Assembly (NCBI RefSeq): GCF_019458025.1
Contig: NZ_JAHZUY010000015.1
Location: 1 to 64,000, forward strand
From: Caldovatus aquaticus
GTDB lineage: Bacteria > Pseudomonadota > Alphaproteobacteria > Acetobacterales > Acetobacteraceae
Length of the DNA: 64,000 nt
Reading direction: 5' to 3'
The notes under the pieces are model-generated. The model was not told where the DNA came from and made no database searches. It saw only the letters and a program-made list of their open reading frames with translations. The translations under genes and the position numbers were made by a program. Shown piece after piece: positions 7,162 through 20,725 of this stretch. Positions within the stretch are counted from its first letter, which is position 1, and the number at the start of each line of letters is the position of its first letter.

Positions 7162-8316
7162 TCAGGGCGGCAGCAGCACCGTCGCCGCGGCCTGCGCCGC
7201 GATGCCCTCGCCGCGCCCGGCAAAGCCCAGCCCCTCCGTGGTCGTCGCCTTGACCGAGACGCGCTCGACCGGCGTGCCGAGCAGGGCGGCGAGGCGGGCG
7301 CGCATCGCCGCGGCGTGCGGCGCGATCTTCGGCCGCTCGCAGATCAGCGTCACGTCGGCGCTCGCCAGCACCCCGCCGCGGGCGGCGATGCGGGCGGCGG
7401 CGTGGCGCAGGAAGGCGGCGCTGTCGGCGTCCTTCCAGCGCGCCTCGGAGGGCGGGAAGTGGCGGCCGATGTCGCCCTCGGCGAGCGCGCCATAGATCGC
7501 GTCGCACAGCGCATGGATGCCGACATCGGCGTCGGAGTGCCCGGCGAGGCCGAGCGGGAAGGGGATGGTCACGCCGCACAGCACGAGCGGCCGGCCCTCG
7601 ACCAGGCGGTGCACGTCGAAGCCGGTGCCGGTGCGCGGGATCAGGCGGGCGAGCAGCAGCGATTCCACGCGGGCGAGGTCCTCGGGGAAGGTGATCTTCA
7701 CGTTCGTCTCCGCGCCCGGGATCAGCGCCACCGCTTCGCCCGCCGCCTCGAGCAGCGCGGCGTCGTCGGTGGCCTCGTCCCGCGCGGCGCGGTGGGCGGC
7801 GAGCAGCGCGGCGAAGCGGAATCCCTGGGGCGTCTGGGCGCGGTAGAGCCCTTCGCGCGGCACCGTCGCGACGATGCGGCCGCCCTCGGCGCGCTTGAGG
7901 GTGTCGGCGACCGGTTGGGCCGGGATCGCGCCCGGGGCCCGCTCCAGCGCCGCGAGCAGCCGGCCGACCGTGCCGGGGGGGACGAAGGGGCGCGCCGCGT
8001 CGTGCACCAGCACGAGGCGTGGCGGCGCCGCGGCGGCGGCGAGGGCCTCGAGCCCGGCGCGGACGCTCTCCCGGCGGGTGGCGCCGCCGGCGACCGGCGG
8101 CCGCAGGCCGGGCAGGCCTTCCAGCGCCGCGGCGACGCGCGGCGCCTCCTCCGGCGCGCAGACCGGCAGCAGGGCGTCCACCCGTCCCTCGGCGAGGAGC
8201 GACTCGGCCGCCCAGCGGATCACGGGGAGGCCGAGGAGGGGCAGGAACTGCTTCGGTGTCTCGCCGCCGAACCGGCTTCCCCGGCCCGCGGCCATCAGCA
8301 GCGCGGCGATCTCCAT
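7162..8316 (-). CDS. ispDF: Bifunctional IspD/IspF enzyme of the MEP isoprenoid pathway
   Basis: A 384-residue fusion of 2-C-methyl-D-erythritol 4-phosphate cytidylyltransferase (about residues 1-220) and 2-C-methyl-D-erythritol 2,4-cyclodiphosphate synthase (about 226-384). The IspD part has [29 protein letters not shown] and AQTPQGFR; the IspF part has [27 protein letters not shown] with metal-binding Asp and His, and [10 protein letters not shown]. The fusion is common in Alphaproteobacteria. It supplies isopentenyl diphosphate, which also feeds the squalene/hopanoid genes at 54.8-57.7 kb. It is divergent from dusB, with the dusB promoter 42 bp from its start. Confidence 0.97.
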   Translation of the reverse strand: MEIAALLMAAGRGSRFGGETPKQFLPLLGLPVIRWAAESLLAEGRVDALLPVCAPEEAPRVAAALEGLPGLRPPVAGGATRRESVRAGLEALAAAAAPPRLVLVHDAARPFVPPGTVGRLLAALERAPGAIPAQPVADTLKRAEGGRIVATVPREGLYRAQTPQGFRFAALLAAHRAARDEATDDAALLEAAGEAVALIPGAETNVKITFPEDLARVESLLLARLIPRTGTGFDVHRLVEGRPLVLCGVTIPFPLGLAGHSDADVGIHALCDAIYGALAEGDIGRHFPPSEARWKDADSAAFLRHAAARIAARGGVLASADVTLICERPKIAPHAAAMRARLAALLGTPVERVSVKATTTEGLGFAGRGEGIAAQAAATVLLPP

Positions 8317-8357
8317 GGCGCGCCTTTAGCCGCTGCGGCGCGGCGGCGCGAGGCGCA

Positions 8358-8386
8358 TTGCCGCGGTCGCCGTCGCGGCCTATTTT
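8358..8386 (+). promoter_or_regulatory. Sigma-70-like promoter of the dusB-ntr operon
   Basis: TTGCCG (8358-8363) and TATTTT (8381-8386) are separated by 17 bp in the ispDF-dusB divergent gap. Predicted start is near 8393, so the ATG at 8393 would be leaderless and the in-frame ATG at 8432 is the likelier dusB start. No sigma-54 -24/-12 element was found here. Confidence 0.6.
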
Positions 8387-8431
8387 GCCCAAATGATATG
8401 CACTCCGGCCCGATCGGGCGAAGCGGTGCCC

Positions 8432-9517
8432 ATGCTGCGACCGATTGACCTCGGAGCGGGCGTCCGGATCGCCACACCCGTCATCCTCGCGCCCATGTCC
8501 GGCGTGACGGATCTGCCCTTTCGCCGCCTCGTCCGCGCGCAGGGGGCAGGACTCGTCGTCTCCGAGATGATCGCCTCCCAGGCGATGATCCGCGAGAACC
8601 GGCAGACGCTGAAGATGGCCGAGGTGGAGCCCGCCGAGGGTCCCGACCGCCCCTCCTCCGTCCAGCTCGCCGGCTGCGAGCCCGCGGTGATGGCCGAGGC
8701 GGCGCGGATGGTGGCCGACCGCGGCGCGGCGATCGTGGACATCAATTTCGGCTGCCCGGTCAAGAAGATCGCCATCGGCCAGCAGGCCGGCAGCGCGCTG
8801 ATGCGCGACGAGGTCCACGCCGCGCGCATCCTGGAGGCGACCGTCAAGGCGGTGCCGGACCGGCCGGTGACGCTCAAGATGCGCATGGGCTGGGACCACG
8901 CCTCGCTCAACGCGCCGCGCCTCGCCCGCATCGCCGAGGAGTGCGGCGTCCGCATGGTCACGGTCCACGGCCGCACCCGCCAGCAGTTCTACTCCGGCAA
9001 GGCGGACTGGGACTTCATCCGGCGGGTGAAGGAGGCGGTCTCGATCCCGGTGATCGCCAACGGCGACATCGTCACCCCGGAGGACGCGGCGGAGGCGCTG
9101 CGCCGCTCCGGCGCCGACGGCGTGATGATCGGCCGCGGCTGCTACGGCCGCCCCTGGTTCCCGCGCCAAGTGGCCGACTATCTCCGCACCGGCGTCGTGC
9201 CGGAGGAGCCGCCGCTCGCCGAGCAGCTCGCCATCCTGCTCGGGCATTTCCGCGCCATGCTCGCGCATCACGGCGCGCAGGCGGGCGTGCGGGTCGCGCG
9301 CAAGCACCTCGCCTGGTACTCCAGGGGGCTGCCCGGCTCGGCGGAGTTCCGTGTCGCGGTCAACCGCGCCGAGACGCCCGAGGCGGCGGAGCGGCTGATC
9401 CTCGACTTCTACGGGCCGCTGATCGAGCGCGGCGTCGCGGCGGTGCGCGCCGGCTTCGCCGCCCGCGGCGCCGCGGCGGAGGCGGAGGCCGGCGAGGAGG
9501 AGCGTTGGGCGGCATGA
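8432..9517 (+). CDS. dusB: tRNA-dihydrouridine synthase DusB (NifR3)
   Basis: A 361-residue FMN enzyme reducing uridines in tRNA D-loops. It shows [17 protein letters not shown] at the N-terminus, [16 protein letters not shown] with the conserved Cys, [37 protein letters not shown] and [14 protein letters not shown]. Start at 8432 gives the usual MLRPI opening; an upstream in-frame ATG at 8393 coincides with the predicted transcription start. It is the first gene of a run with ntrBC, the classical nifR3-ntrBC arrangement of Alphaproteobacteria, and overlaps ntrB by ATGA. Confidence 0.96.
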   Translation: MLRPIDLGAGVRIATPVILAPMSGVTDLPFRRLVRAQGAGLVVSEMIASQAMIRENRQTLKMAEVEPAEGPDRPSSVQLAGCEPAVMAEAARMVADRGAAIVDINFGCPVKKIAIGQQAGSALMRDEVHAARILEATVKAVPDRPVTLKMRMGWDHASLNAPRLARIAEECGVRMVTVHGRTRQQFYSGKADWDFIRRVKEAVSIPVIANGDIVTPEDAAEALRRSGADGVMIGRGCYGRPWFPRQVADYLRTGVVPEEPPLAEQLAILLGHFRAMLAHHGAQAGVRVARKHLAWYSRGLPGSAEFRVAVNRAETPEAAERLILDFYGPLIERGVAAVRAGFAARGAAAEAEAGEEERWAA

Positions 9518-10685
9518 GCGGAGGCGGCGCCGACACCCGCGCCGCCGGCGTGCGCCCCGCTGCGGCGCGGTCGGCGCGTGCCGCCCCCGCCGCGCTCGGC
9601 GTGCCGCCGGACGCCGCGGCGGTGCTCTCGGCGCTCCCCGTCGCGGTGGTGGCGCTCGACGCCGAGGACCGGTTCCGCGCCGCCAATCCCGCCGCCGAGC
9701 AGTTCTTCGGGCTCTCCGCCGCCTCGCTCGCCGCGACCCCGCTCGCCGAGCTGCTGCCGCGCGACAACCGGCTGTTCGCCCTGCTCGCGCAGGTGCGCCG
9801 GCTGGACGCGCCGGTCTCCGACCACGACCTCGCGCTCGAGAGCCCGCGCCTGCTGCGGCGCGGCGTCACCGCGCACGCCGCGCCGTTGCCCGAGCTGCCG
9901 GGCGGGGTGGTGCTGACGCTGCAGGACGGCTCGACCGCGCAGATGCTCGACCGCCAGCTCAACTTCCGCGGCGCCGCCCGGGGGACGAGCGCGATGGCGG
10001 CGATGCTGGCGCACGAGCTGAAGAATCCGCTCTCCGGCATCCGCGGGGCGGCGCAGCTCCTCGAGCAGTCCGCCGCCGAGGCCGACCGCGAGCTGTGCCA
10101 GCTCATCCAGGAGGAGGCGGACCGCATCCGCACCCTGGTGGACCGGATGGAGATGTTCTCGGATCGGCCGGTGGAGAAGGCCGCGGTCAACATCCACCAG
10201 GTGCTCGACCATGTGCGGCGGGTGGCGCAGAGCGGCTTCGCCTCCCATCTGCGCATCGTGCAGGACTACGACCCGTCCCTGCCGCCGGTCTGGGGCAACC
10301 GCGACCAGCTCGTGCAGATCCTGCTCAACCTGGTGAAGAACGCGGCCGAGGCGGTGGACCCGCGGAGCGGCGAGATCGTGCTCGCCACCGCCTACCACCA
10401 CGGCGTGCGCATCGCCGTCCCCGGCTCGCGGGAGCGCGTGCACCTGCCGCTCCAGGTGACGGTGCGCGACAACGGCCCGGGCATAGACGAGCGGGTGCGC
10501 GCGACGCTGTTCGAGCCCTTCGTGACGACCAAGCGCGGCGGCCAGGGCCTCGGCCTCGCCCTGGTCGCCAAGCTGGTCGCCGACCAGGGCGGGCTGATCG
10601 AGTGCGACAGCCGGCCCGGCCGCACCGTGTTCCGGCTCTCCCTGCCCGCGGCGCCGCCCGGCGCCGCCGCCGACGGAGGCGCAGA

Positions 10686-10689
<4 letters not shown>
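9514..10689 (+). CDS. ntrB: Nitrogen-regulation sensor kinase/phosphatase NtrB (GlnL)
   Basis: A 391-residue soluble histidine kinase. A PAS domain covers about residues 38-140 ([26 protein letters not shown]), the HisKA motif [20 protein letters not shown] carries phospho-accepting H167, and the ATPase domain has LVKNAAEAV (N box), DNGPGI (G1) and [11 protein letters not shown] (G2). With PII it phosphorylates or dephosphorylates NtrC according to nitrogen status. ATG at 9514 overlaps the dusB stop and its own stop overlaps the ntrC GTG, suggesting translational coupling. Confidence 0.95.
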
Positions 10690-12190
<1,501 letters not shown>

Positions 12191-12194
<4 letters not shown>

Positions 12195-14621
12195 CCGGGC
12201 TGGCCGCCCTCCTGCGGCGCCGGCGCGGCGCCGGCCGGGATGCGCCGCCGCCGGCCGGCGGCATCGGCGGGGCGCTGCCGCCGCGCGGCAACGGCGATGA
12301 CGGCGGCGACGACGAGGCGGGGCCGCTGGTCCGCCGCCTCGGCGACCGGCTGCTCGGCCGCGCCGTCACGCTCGGCCTCGCCCTCGGCGCGCTGGCGATC
12401 GGCGTCGCGACCTTCGTGGTGCTGTCCGGGGGCAGTCCGCTCGGGCCGACCAGCCCGGGCCAGGTGGTCGGCCTGGTGCTGGTCAACGCCGCCTTCGTGC
12501 TGCTGCTCGTCGCCCTGCTCGCGGCGCGGCTGGTCCGCATGTGGCTGGAGCGGCGCCGCGGCTCGGCCGGCTCGCGCCTGCACGTGCGCCTCGTGCTGCT
12601 GTTCGGCGTGGTGGCGGTGGTGCCGGCGCTGCTGGTCGCGGGCTTCGCCGCGGTGTTCTTCAACCTCGGCATCCAGGCCTGGTTCAGCGATCGCGTCCAG
12701 ACCGCGCTCGAGGCCAGCCTGCAGGCGAGCCGCGCCTATCTCGAGGAGCACCGCAACGCGATCCGCGCCGACGCGCTGGCGATGGCGAACGAGCTGAACC
12801 GCATCGTCGTGCTGCGCCCGGGGCCGATCCCCTTCGCCGACACGCTGGCCTTCCAGGCCAGCCTGCTCGGCCTCACCTCGGCCACCGTGTTCGAGCCCGG
12901 CCAGCGCGTCGTCGCCGCCCACGCCGGCGAGGCGCCGCCGCCGGACCTCTCCGACCTGCCCGACTGGGCGCTCGAGGCGGCGCAGGCCGGCGAGGTCGCG
13001 GTGCTGCCGAGCGACTCCGAGAGCCGGGTGCGCGCCCTGGTCAGCCTCAACGTCGGGCCGGGGCTGATGCTGCTGGTGGACCGGCCGCTCGACCCGGGCG
13101 TGCTGGAGCACATGCGCACCACCGCGCTCGCCTACCAGGAATACGCGGAGCTCGACCGCAACCGCGGCGGGCTGCAGATCACCTTCGCGATGATCTTCGC
13201 CATCGCCGCGCTGCTCGTGCTGCTCGCGGCGGTGCTGATCGGCCTGGTGCTGGCGAACCAGCTCGCGCGCCCGATCTCGCGCCTGATCACCGCGGCCGAG
13301 CGGGTGCGCGCCGGCGACCTCACGACGCGGGTCAAGGAGGGGCGCGCCGACGACGAGATCGCCTCCCTCTCGCGCGCCTTCAACCGCATGACGAGCCAGC
13401 TCGCCGCGCAGCGGGCCGAGCTGATGGAGGCCTACCGGCAGATCGACGAGCGGCGGCGCTTCACCGAGACGGTGCTCGCCGGCGTCTCTGCCGGCGTGGT
13501 CGGCCTCGACCCGGACGGGCGGGTGAACCTGCCCAACCGCAGCGCCTCGGCTCTGCTCGGGGTGGACATGGACGCCGCGATCGGCCTGCCGATGGCCGGC
13601 GTGGTGCCGGAGTTCGCCCCCCTGCTCGAGCAGGCGCGCGCCGCGCCGGAGCGCTCGCACACCGCCGAGATCCGCATCGGCCCGCCCGCGCACCGGCGCA
13701 CCCTGCTCGCGCGCATCGGCGGCATGACGCAGGGCGGGGCGGTGGCGGGCTACGTGCTCACCTTCGACGACATCACCGAGCTGCTCGCCGCCCAGCGCAA
13801 GGCGGCGTGGGCGGACGTCGCGCGGCGCATCGCGCACGAGATCAAGAATCCGCTGACGCCGATCCAGCTCTCCGCCGAGCGGCTGAAGCGGCGCTACCTC
13901 AAGGAGATCCGGTCCGACCCCGAGACGTTCAAGTCCTGCACCGACACCATCGTCCGCCAGGTCGGCGACATCGGGCGGATGGTGGACGAGTTCTCCGCCT
14001 TCGCCCGCATGCCGCAGCCGGTGATCCGGCCCGAGGACGTGGGCCAGGTGGTGCGCGAAGCGCTCCTCCTGCAGCGCAACGCCCACCCCGAGATCGCCTA
14101 CGAGGCGCGCCTGCCGGAGGACGCCCCGGCGATCCCCTGCGACCGCCGCCTGCTCGGCCAGGCGCTGACCAACCTGCTGCAGAACGCCGCCGATGCCATC
14201 GCCATGCGGCGGGAGCGCGACGCGGCGGGCCCGGACCGCGCCGGCGACGGAACGGACCGGGAGGACGAGGGCGCCGCCGCGTCCGCCGCGCCGGCGGGCG
14301 CCGCCGCGGCACCGGCCGGGCGCATCGTCGTTTCGCTCGAGATCGGCGAGGAGACCGCGAGCCTCGCGGTGACCGACGACGGGATCGGCCTGCCCCAGGG
14401 CGAGGAGCGCGAGCGGCTGACCGAGCCCTACGTCACCCACAAGGCGAAAGGAACCGGACTCGGCCTTGCCATCGTGAAGAAGATCATGGAGGACCATGGG
14501 GGCAGGCTGGCCCTGGAGGACCGGCCGGACGGGCCCGGCGCCCGGGCGGTGCTGATCCTGCCGCTGCGGACCGGGGCCGCCGCGGAGTCGCGCACGGAGG
14601 GGGAGGGGGTGAGGCTCGCGC

Positions 14622-14632
<11 letters not shown>
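12191..14632 (+). CDS. ntrY: Membrane sensor kinase NtrY
   Basis: An 813-residue histidine kinase. Hydrophobic segments lie near residues 55-75, 90-115 and 135-160; a periplasmic sensing region follows and another membrane segment ([20 protein letters not shown]) near residue 335-360. Then come HAMP ([18 protein letters not shown]), PAS, HisKA with [20 protein letters not shown] and an HATPase with QNAADAI and [11 protein letters not shown]. An Ala/Gly-rich insertion (about 680-715) sits inside the ATPase lid region. GTG start overlaps the ntrC stop. NtrY/NtrX senses nitrogen or redox status in relatives. Confidence 0.94.
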
Positions 14633-16079
<1,447 letters not shown>

Positions 16080-16120
16080 GACGACGGGCCAAGACGGCGC
16101 GCGCCGGGGGAAGGGGGAAC

Positions 16121-16996
16121 ATGTCGCGGATCGCCTACGTCAACGGCCGCTACCTGCCGCAGCGCCACGCCGCGGTGAACATCGAGGACCGCGGCTACCA
16201 ATTCGGCGACGGCATCTACGAGGTGGTGCACGTCTACGACGGCCGGCTGATAGACGAGGACCGCCACCTCGACCGGCTGGAGCGGTCCCTGCGCGAGATC
16301 CGGCTGCCGATGCCGATGCCGCGCGCCGCGCTCCGCCTCGTGCTGCGCGAGGTGGCGCGCCGCAACCGCGTCGCCGAGGGCCTTCTCTACATGCAGGTGA
16401 CGCGCGGCGTCGCGCGGCGCGACCACGCCTTTCCTGCGAAGCCCGTCCCGCCGGCGCTGGTCGTCACCATCAAGCGCATCCCGCCCTTCCCGACGGACGT
16501 GGATTCCTGGGCCGCCGCGGCGATCCTGCTCCCCGATCTCCGCTGGGCGCGGCGCGACATCAAGAGCGTCAACCTGCTGCCCAACGTCCTCGCCCGCCAG
16601 GCGGCGAAGGAGCAGGGCGCGCTGGAGGCGGTGCTCTACGACGAGCCCAGCGGGGTCATCACCGAGGGGGCGGCGACCAATTTCTGGATCGTGGACGAGC
16701 ACGGCGCGCTGCGCACCCGCCACCTCGACCACGCCATCCTGCCCGGCTGCACCCGCGGCGCCCTGCTCGCCGAGCTGCGCGCGGCCGGCATCCCCTGCGA
16801 GGAGCGCGCCTTCACCGTCGAGGAGGCGCGCCGCGCGCGCGAGGCCTTCCTCACCTCCGCGACCTCCTTCGTGAAGCCGATCACGCGGCTGGACGGGCGG
16901 CCGGTCGGCGACGGCAGGGTGGGCCCGGTCACGCGCCGGCTGTTCGACCTCTTCGCGCGCCACGTGAAGGGGCCGCCGCGGAACGAAGCGGCGTGA
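16121..16996 (+). CDS. dat: D-amino-acid transaminase (PLP fold type IV)
   Basis: A 291-residue class IV aminotransferase, matching D-alanine aminotransferase: ERGYQFGDGIYEV-like block (EDRGYQFGDGIYEV), PLP-binding K148 in RRDIKSVNLLPNVLA, and EGAATNFWIV. It interconverts D-alanine and D-glutamate with 2-oxo acids, supplying or removing D-amino acids for peptidoglycan. Placement between ntrX and hfq is the common order in Rhodospirillales. GGGGGAAGGGGG precedes the ATG. A branched-chain aminotransferase role is less likely but not excluded. Confidence 0.9.
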   Translation: MSRIAYVNGRYLPQRHAAVNIEDRGYQFGDGIYEVVHVYDGRLIDEDRHLDRLERSLREIRLPMPMPRAALRLVLREVARRNRVAEGLLYMQVTRGVARRDHAFPAKPVPPALVVTIKRIPPFPTDVDSWAAAAILLPDLRWARRDIKSVNLLPNVLARQAAKEQGALEAVLYDEPSGVITEGAATNFWIVDEHGALRTRHLDHAILPGCTRGALLAELRAAGIPCEERAFTVEEARRAREAFLTSATSFVKPITRLDGRPVGDGRVGPVTRRLFDLFARHVKGPPRNEAA

Positions 16997-17697
16997 CGGC
17001 GCCACTGCCCCCTGCGCCCGGCGCGCTGCCCCGGCCCGCCGCCATCCTCTGGGACTGGGACAACACGCTGGTGGACGGCTGGGCGGCGATCGCCGCCGGG
17101 CTGAACGCCGCCTTCCGCGCCTTCGGCCTGCCCGGCTGGAGCCTCGAGGAGGTGAGGGCCCGCGTGCGCCGCTCGCTGCGCGAGAGCTTCCCGGAGATCT
17201 TCGGCCCGGACTGGGAGCGCGCGCGCGAGATCTTCTACGCCGAGGTCCGCGCCCGGCACCTCGCCGTGCTGAGGCCGATGCCGGGCGCCGAGGCGGCGCT
17301 CCGCGCCGCCGCCCTCCTCGCGCCGCAGGGCGTGGTCAGCAACAAGCAGGGCCCGCTGCTGCGCGCCGAGGCGGCGCATCTCGGCTGGGCGGACCGGTTC
17401 CGCGCCCTCGTCGGCGCCGGCGACGCCGCCGCCGACAAGCCCGACCCGGCGCCGCTGCGGATGGCGCTCGCGGCCTGCGGGGTCGCGCCCGGCTCCGCCC
17501 CGGTCTGGTATGTCGGCGATACCGCGCTCGACATGCAGGCGGCGCGCGCGGCGGGCTGCGCCGCGGTGCTGCTCGGCGCGGCGGAGCACGACGGCGGCAT
17601 CGGCAACGCGGCCCCGGATGCAGCCTTCGCCGACGGTCATGCACTGGCTGCGCACCTCCTCTGTCTTGCCAAGAGCGCGCCGCATCGCCATTGCTGA
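16993..17697 (+). CDS. HAD-IA family phosphatase (phosphoglycolate phosphatase-like)
   Basis: A 234-residue HAD hydrolase with motif [12 protein letters not shown] near residue 19, motif II VVSNKQG, Lys in ADKPDPAPL and motif [16 protein letters not shown] helical cap after motif I fits subclass IA (Gph-like). The substrate could be 2-phosphoglycolate or another small phosphate ester. GTG start overlaps the dat stop by GTGA, so it is part of the same operon and precedes hfq by 79 bp. Confidence 0.88.
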   Translation: MTAPLPPAPGALPRPAAILWDWDNTLVDGWAAIAAGLNAAFRAFGLPGWSLEEVRARVRRSLRESFPEIFGPDWERAREIFYAEVRARHLAVLRPMPGAEAALRAAALLAPQGVVSNKQGPLLRAEAAHLGWADRFRALVGAGDAAADKPDPAPLRMALAACGVAPGSAPVWYVGDTALDMQAARAAGCAAVLLGAAEHDGGIGNAAPDAAFADGHALAAHLLCLAKSAPHRHC

Positions 17698-17776
17698 AGG
17701 ACCGGGGCAAGCCAGGGCAGGGGACGCCCGGCGAGAAGACCTCTGGGAGCCGACGAACAACAAGAAGGACCGCGCC

Positions 17777-18124
17777 GTGGCCGCCGAGAAGTCCCAGAAC
17801 GTGCAGGACGTGTTCCTCAACCACGTCCGCAAGAGCAAGACCCCCGTCACCATCTTCCTGGTGAATGGCGTCAAGCTGCAGGGGATCATCACCTGGTTCG
17901 ACAATTTTTCCGTCCTGCTGCGGCGGGACGGCCACACCCAGCTCGTCTACAAGCACGCCATCAGCACGGTGATGCCGGGCGCGCCGATCCAGCTTTTCGA
18001 CGCGACGGCTGCCGCGCAGGCCGCCGCGCAGCAGCGCGAGGGCGCCGCCGCCTCGGCGCGCAGCGAAGGCGGCACGATGCGCCTCGGCGGCCACCGCGAG
18101 GTGACCCACGCCGGTGGCGGCTGA
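17777..18124 (+). CDS. hfq: RNA chaperone Hfq
   Basis: A 115-residue Sm-like protein. Sm1 and Sm2 are clear: [40 protein letters not shown] and the [10 protein letters not shown] signature. An unusually long Ala/Gln/Gly-rich tail of about 40 residues follows the Sm core. It forms hexamers that pair small RNAs with mRNAs. The GTG at 17777 is chosen because AAGGA lies 7 bases upstream and the Sm domain starts shortly after. It overlaps hflX by 11 bp. Confidence 0.97.
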   Translation: MAAEKSQNVQDVFLNHVRKSKTPVTIFLVNGVKLQGIITWFDNFSVLLRRDGHTQLVYKHAISTVMPGAPIQLFDATAAAQAAAQQREGAAASARSEGGTMRLGGHREVTHAGGG

Positions 18125-19499
18125 GAACGGCGCTCCTCGGCCCGTTGCCGGGGACGGCACGGGACACGGCCCCACCCGCGCGGCCGTGATCCTGCCGCTC
18201 GAGCGCCCGCAGCGCGTGGCGCCTTTCGGCGCCGCCGCCGGCCCCGCCGGTCCGTCGCCGAACGGCGGCGGGAGCGCCCAGCGCGCCGCCGAGGCGCGGC
18301 TCGCCGAGGCGATGGGCCTCGCCGCCTCGATCGGCCTGACCGTCGTCCACACCGCGATCCATCCGCTGCGCGCGCCGCGGCCCTCCACCCTGCTCGGCGA
18401 GGGGCAGGTGGCGATGGCGAAACAGGCGATCGCCGCCCAGGGCGTGACCGTGGCGGTGGTGGACGCCGCGCTCTCCCCGGTGCAGCAGCGCAACCTCGAG
18501 CGCGCATGGGGCTGCAAGGTCATAGACCGCACCGGCCTGATCCTCGAGATCTTCGGCGAGCGCGCGCGCACGAAGGAGGGCGCGCTGCAGGTCGAGCTCG
18601 CCCACCTCGAGTACCAGCGCACCCGCCTGGTGCGGAGCTGGACCCACCTCGAGCGCCAGCGCGGCGGCTTCGGCTTCCTCGGCGGCCCCGGCGAATCGCA
18701 GATCGAGATCGACCGCCGCCTGATCGGCGAGCGCATCGTCAAGCTGAAGAAGGAGCTGGAGCAGGTGCGCCGCACCCGCGGCCTGCACCGCCGCGCGCGC
18801 GAGCGCGTGCCCTATCCGGTGATCGCGCTCGTCGGCTACACCAACGCCGGCAAGTCCACGCTGTTCAACGCGCTGACCGGCGCCGGGGTCTATGCGCAGG
18901 ACCAGCTCTTCGCGACCCTCGACCCGACCATGCGCGCGATCCGGCTGCCCTCGGGGCGCACCGCGATCCTCTCCGACACGGTCGGCTTCATCTCCGACCT
19001 GCCGCACCAGCTCGTCGAGGCCTTCCGCGCCACGCTCGAGGAGGTGGCGGCGGCCGACATCATCCTGCACGTGCGCGACGTCTCCCACCCCGACACGCTG
19101 GCGCAGCGCGCCGACGTGCTGCGCGTGCTGGCCGAGATGGCCGAGGGGCCGGACGCGACGCTCGACCCCGACTGGCCGGCGCGGGTGATCGAGGTGCTGA
19201 ACAAGGCCGACCTCCTCGGCGGCGTCGCGCAGGTTCCCGGCCAGGCGACGACCGCGATCGCCGTCTCCGCGCTCACCGGAGAGGGGCTGGAGACCCTGCG
19301 GCACATCCTCGACGAGCGTCTCGCCGCCGGGCTGGAGATCGCCGAATACGCGATCCCGCCCGCGGACGGCGCGCGCCTCGCCTGGCTCTACCAGCACGGC
19401 GAGGTGCTGCGGCGCGAGGACGCCGAGGATGCGATCCGCGTCACCGTGCGCCTGCATCCCTCCGACCGCGCGCGGTTCGAGCAGCGCTCCGCCCCGTGA
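18114..19499 (+). CDS. hflX: Ribosome-associated GTPase HflX
   Basis: A 461-residue TRAFAC GTPase. The N-terminal HflX domain and [19 protein letters not shown] linker are followed by the G domain with G1 GYTNAGKST (241-249), G3 DTVGFI and G4 NKAD. HflX splits stalled or heat-damaged ribosomes. GTG start at 18114 lies inside hfq, the usual hfq-hflX coupling. The extreme N-terminus is low complexity, so the true start could be slightly downstream. Confidence 0.95.
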   Translation: MAAENGAPRPVAGDGTGHGPTRAAVILPLERPQRVAPFGAAAGPAGPSPNGGGSAQRAAEARLAEAMGLAASIGLTVVHTAIHPLRAPRPSTLLGEGQVAMAKQAIAAQGVTVAVVDAALSPVQQRNLERAWGCKVIDRTGLILEIFGERARTKEGALQVELAHLEYQRTRLVRSWTHLERQRGGFGFLGGPGESQIEIDRRLIGERIVKLKKELEQVRRTRGLHRRARERVPYPVIALVGYTNAGKSTLFNALTGAGVYAQDQLFATLDPTMRAIRLPSGRTAILSDTVGFISDLPHQLVEAFRATLEEVAAADIILHVRDVSHPDTLAQRADVLRVLAEMAEGPDATLDPDWPARVIEVLNKADLLGGVAQVPGQATTAIAVSALTGEGLETLRHILDERLAAGLEIAEYAIPPADGARLAWLYQHGEVLRREDAEDAIRVTVRLHPSDRARFEQRSAP

Positions 19500-20344
19500 C
19501 GGGCCCGGCGCACCCCCGCCTCGGCGCGCGCGCCGTCTCCGACGTCGCCGCGCTGCTGCGCGCGGCGGCGCGGGCCGAGATCCTGCCGCGCTTCCGCCGC
19601 CTCGCGCCGGAGGCGGTGCGCGCCAAGAGCGGGCCGCTCGACCTCGTCACCGATGCCGACGAGGCGGCGGAGCGGAGGATCGAGGCCGGCCTCGCCGCGC
19701 GCTTCCCGGGCTGCCTCGTGGTCGGCGAGGAGGCGGCGGCGGCCGATCCGGGCGTGCTCGCCCGGCTGCGCGACGCGGATCTCGCCTTCGTCGTGGACCC
19801 CGTGGACGGCACCGCGAATTTCGCCGCCGGCCTGCCGCTGTTCGGCTGCATGGCGGCGGCGATCCTGCGCGGGGAGGTGGTCGCGGGCTGGATCCACGAC
19901 CCGATGGGCGACGACACGGCGCTCGCGCTGCGCGGCGAGGGCGCCTGGGTGGAGGACGCCGAGGGCCGCCGCGTCGGCGATCTGCGCGTCGCCGCGCCGG
20001 TTCCGGTCGGGCGGATGGTGGGCGCCGTCTCCTGGGCCTACCTGCCGGCGCCGCTGCGGGCGCGGGTCGCGGCCAACCTGCCGCGGCTCGCGGCGGCCGT
20101 GCAGTTCCGCTGCGCCGCCCACGACTACCGCCTGGCGGCGGGCGGGCACATCCACGCCTTCCTCTACCACCGCCTCCTGCCCTGGGACCACGCGGCGGGC
20201 TGGCTGCTGCACCGCGAGGCCGGCGGCTACGCCGCGCGCTTCGACGGCAGCCCCTATTCGCCCCTGGAACACACGGGCGGCCTGATCGGCGCCCCCGACC
20301 GCGCGAGCTGGGAGGCGCTGCGCGCCGCCCTGCTGGGCGAATGA
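19496..20344 (+). CDS. Inositol monophosphatase family protein
   Basis: A 282-residue Mg2+-dependent phosphatase of the IMPase/SuhB/HisN family. Motifs: KSGPLDLVTDADEAAE, GEEAA, the metal-binding DPVDGTANF (101-109) and the C-terminal WDHAAGWLLHREAGG. It may hydrolyse inositol phosphates, histidinol phosphate or 3'-phosphoadenosine compounds; the sequence does not decide. GTG start overlaps the hflX stop. Last gene of the long rightward run starting at dusB. Confidence 0.92.
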   Translation: MTGPAHPRLGARAVSDVAALLRAAARAEILPRFRRLAPEAVRAKSGPLDLVTDADEAAERRIEAGLAARFPGCLVVGEEAAAADPGVLARLRDADLAFVVDPVDGTANFAAGLPLFGCMAAAILRGEVVAGWIHDPMGDDTALALRGEGAWVEDAEGRRVGDLRVAAPVPVGRMVGAVSWAYLPAPLRARVAANLPRLAAAVQFRCAAHDYRLAAGGHIHAFLYHRLLPWDHAAGWLLHREAGGYAARFDGSPYSPLEHTGGLIGAPDRASWEALRAALLGE

Positions 20345-20725
20345 CCTCCCGCCGCGACCGGCCCCCGTGGCCGCCGCGCTCGCCCGCCCTGCTCCCGCGC
20401 CTGCTGCACGAGCCGCCGCGGCACGGGCGGCGTTGATCTCCTTGCCGGCGACGCAAGGGGCAAGGGGCGAGCGGCAGAAAGCAGGCCGGGGCTCGCGCCG
20501 CCGGCCTGAAGTTCGGTTCCGAAGAACCCTTGGGAGGAGACGTCCAAGGCAATGCCCGAACGCCTACAATCTACTGCCCTCACGGGTCCGTGAGAAGGAC
20601 CGAAACGTGAAAACGCGTCCATCCGCCGCGCACACGGAACCAACCGCCCCTGGCGCAATTGCCGCGGCTACCGCATGGTCTCCGCCCATTCCCCGCTGGA
20701 CTCGCCGCGGAGACACGCCTCCCTC
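20345..20725. other. Intergenic region with three consecutive inverted repeats
   Basis: No gene is seen. Within 80 bp lie GGTTC-CGAA-GAACC (20515-20528), CCTTGG-N10-CCAAGG (20528-20549) and CTCACGG-GT-CCGTGAG (20579-20594). GC is noticeably lower here than around it. The run could be a small RNA, a structured leader of the following serine hydrolase gene, a terminator plus operator, or an insertion remnant. No known riboswitch family is recognised. Confidence 0.45.

Noticed and set aside
8317..8431. A sigma-54 promoter for the dusB-ntr operon
   Set aside because: No TGGCAC-N5-TTGC-like element is present; a TTGCCG-17bp-TATTTT sigma-70-type promoter explains the gap better.
20579..20594. CTCACGG-GT-CCGTGAG as an intrinsic terminator of the dusB-ntr run
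   Set aside because: It lies 235 bp after the last stop codon and has no following T-tract; it is reported only as part of the inverted-repeat run.
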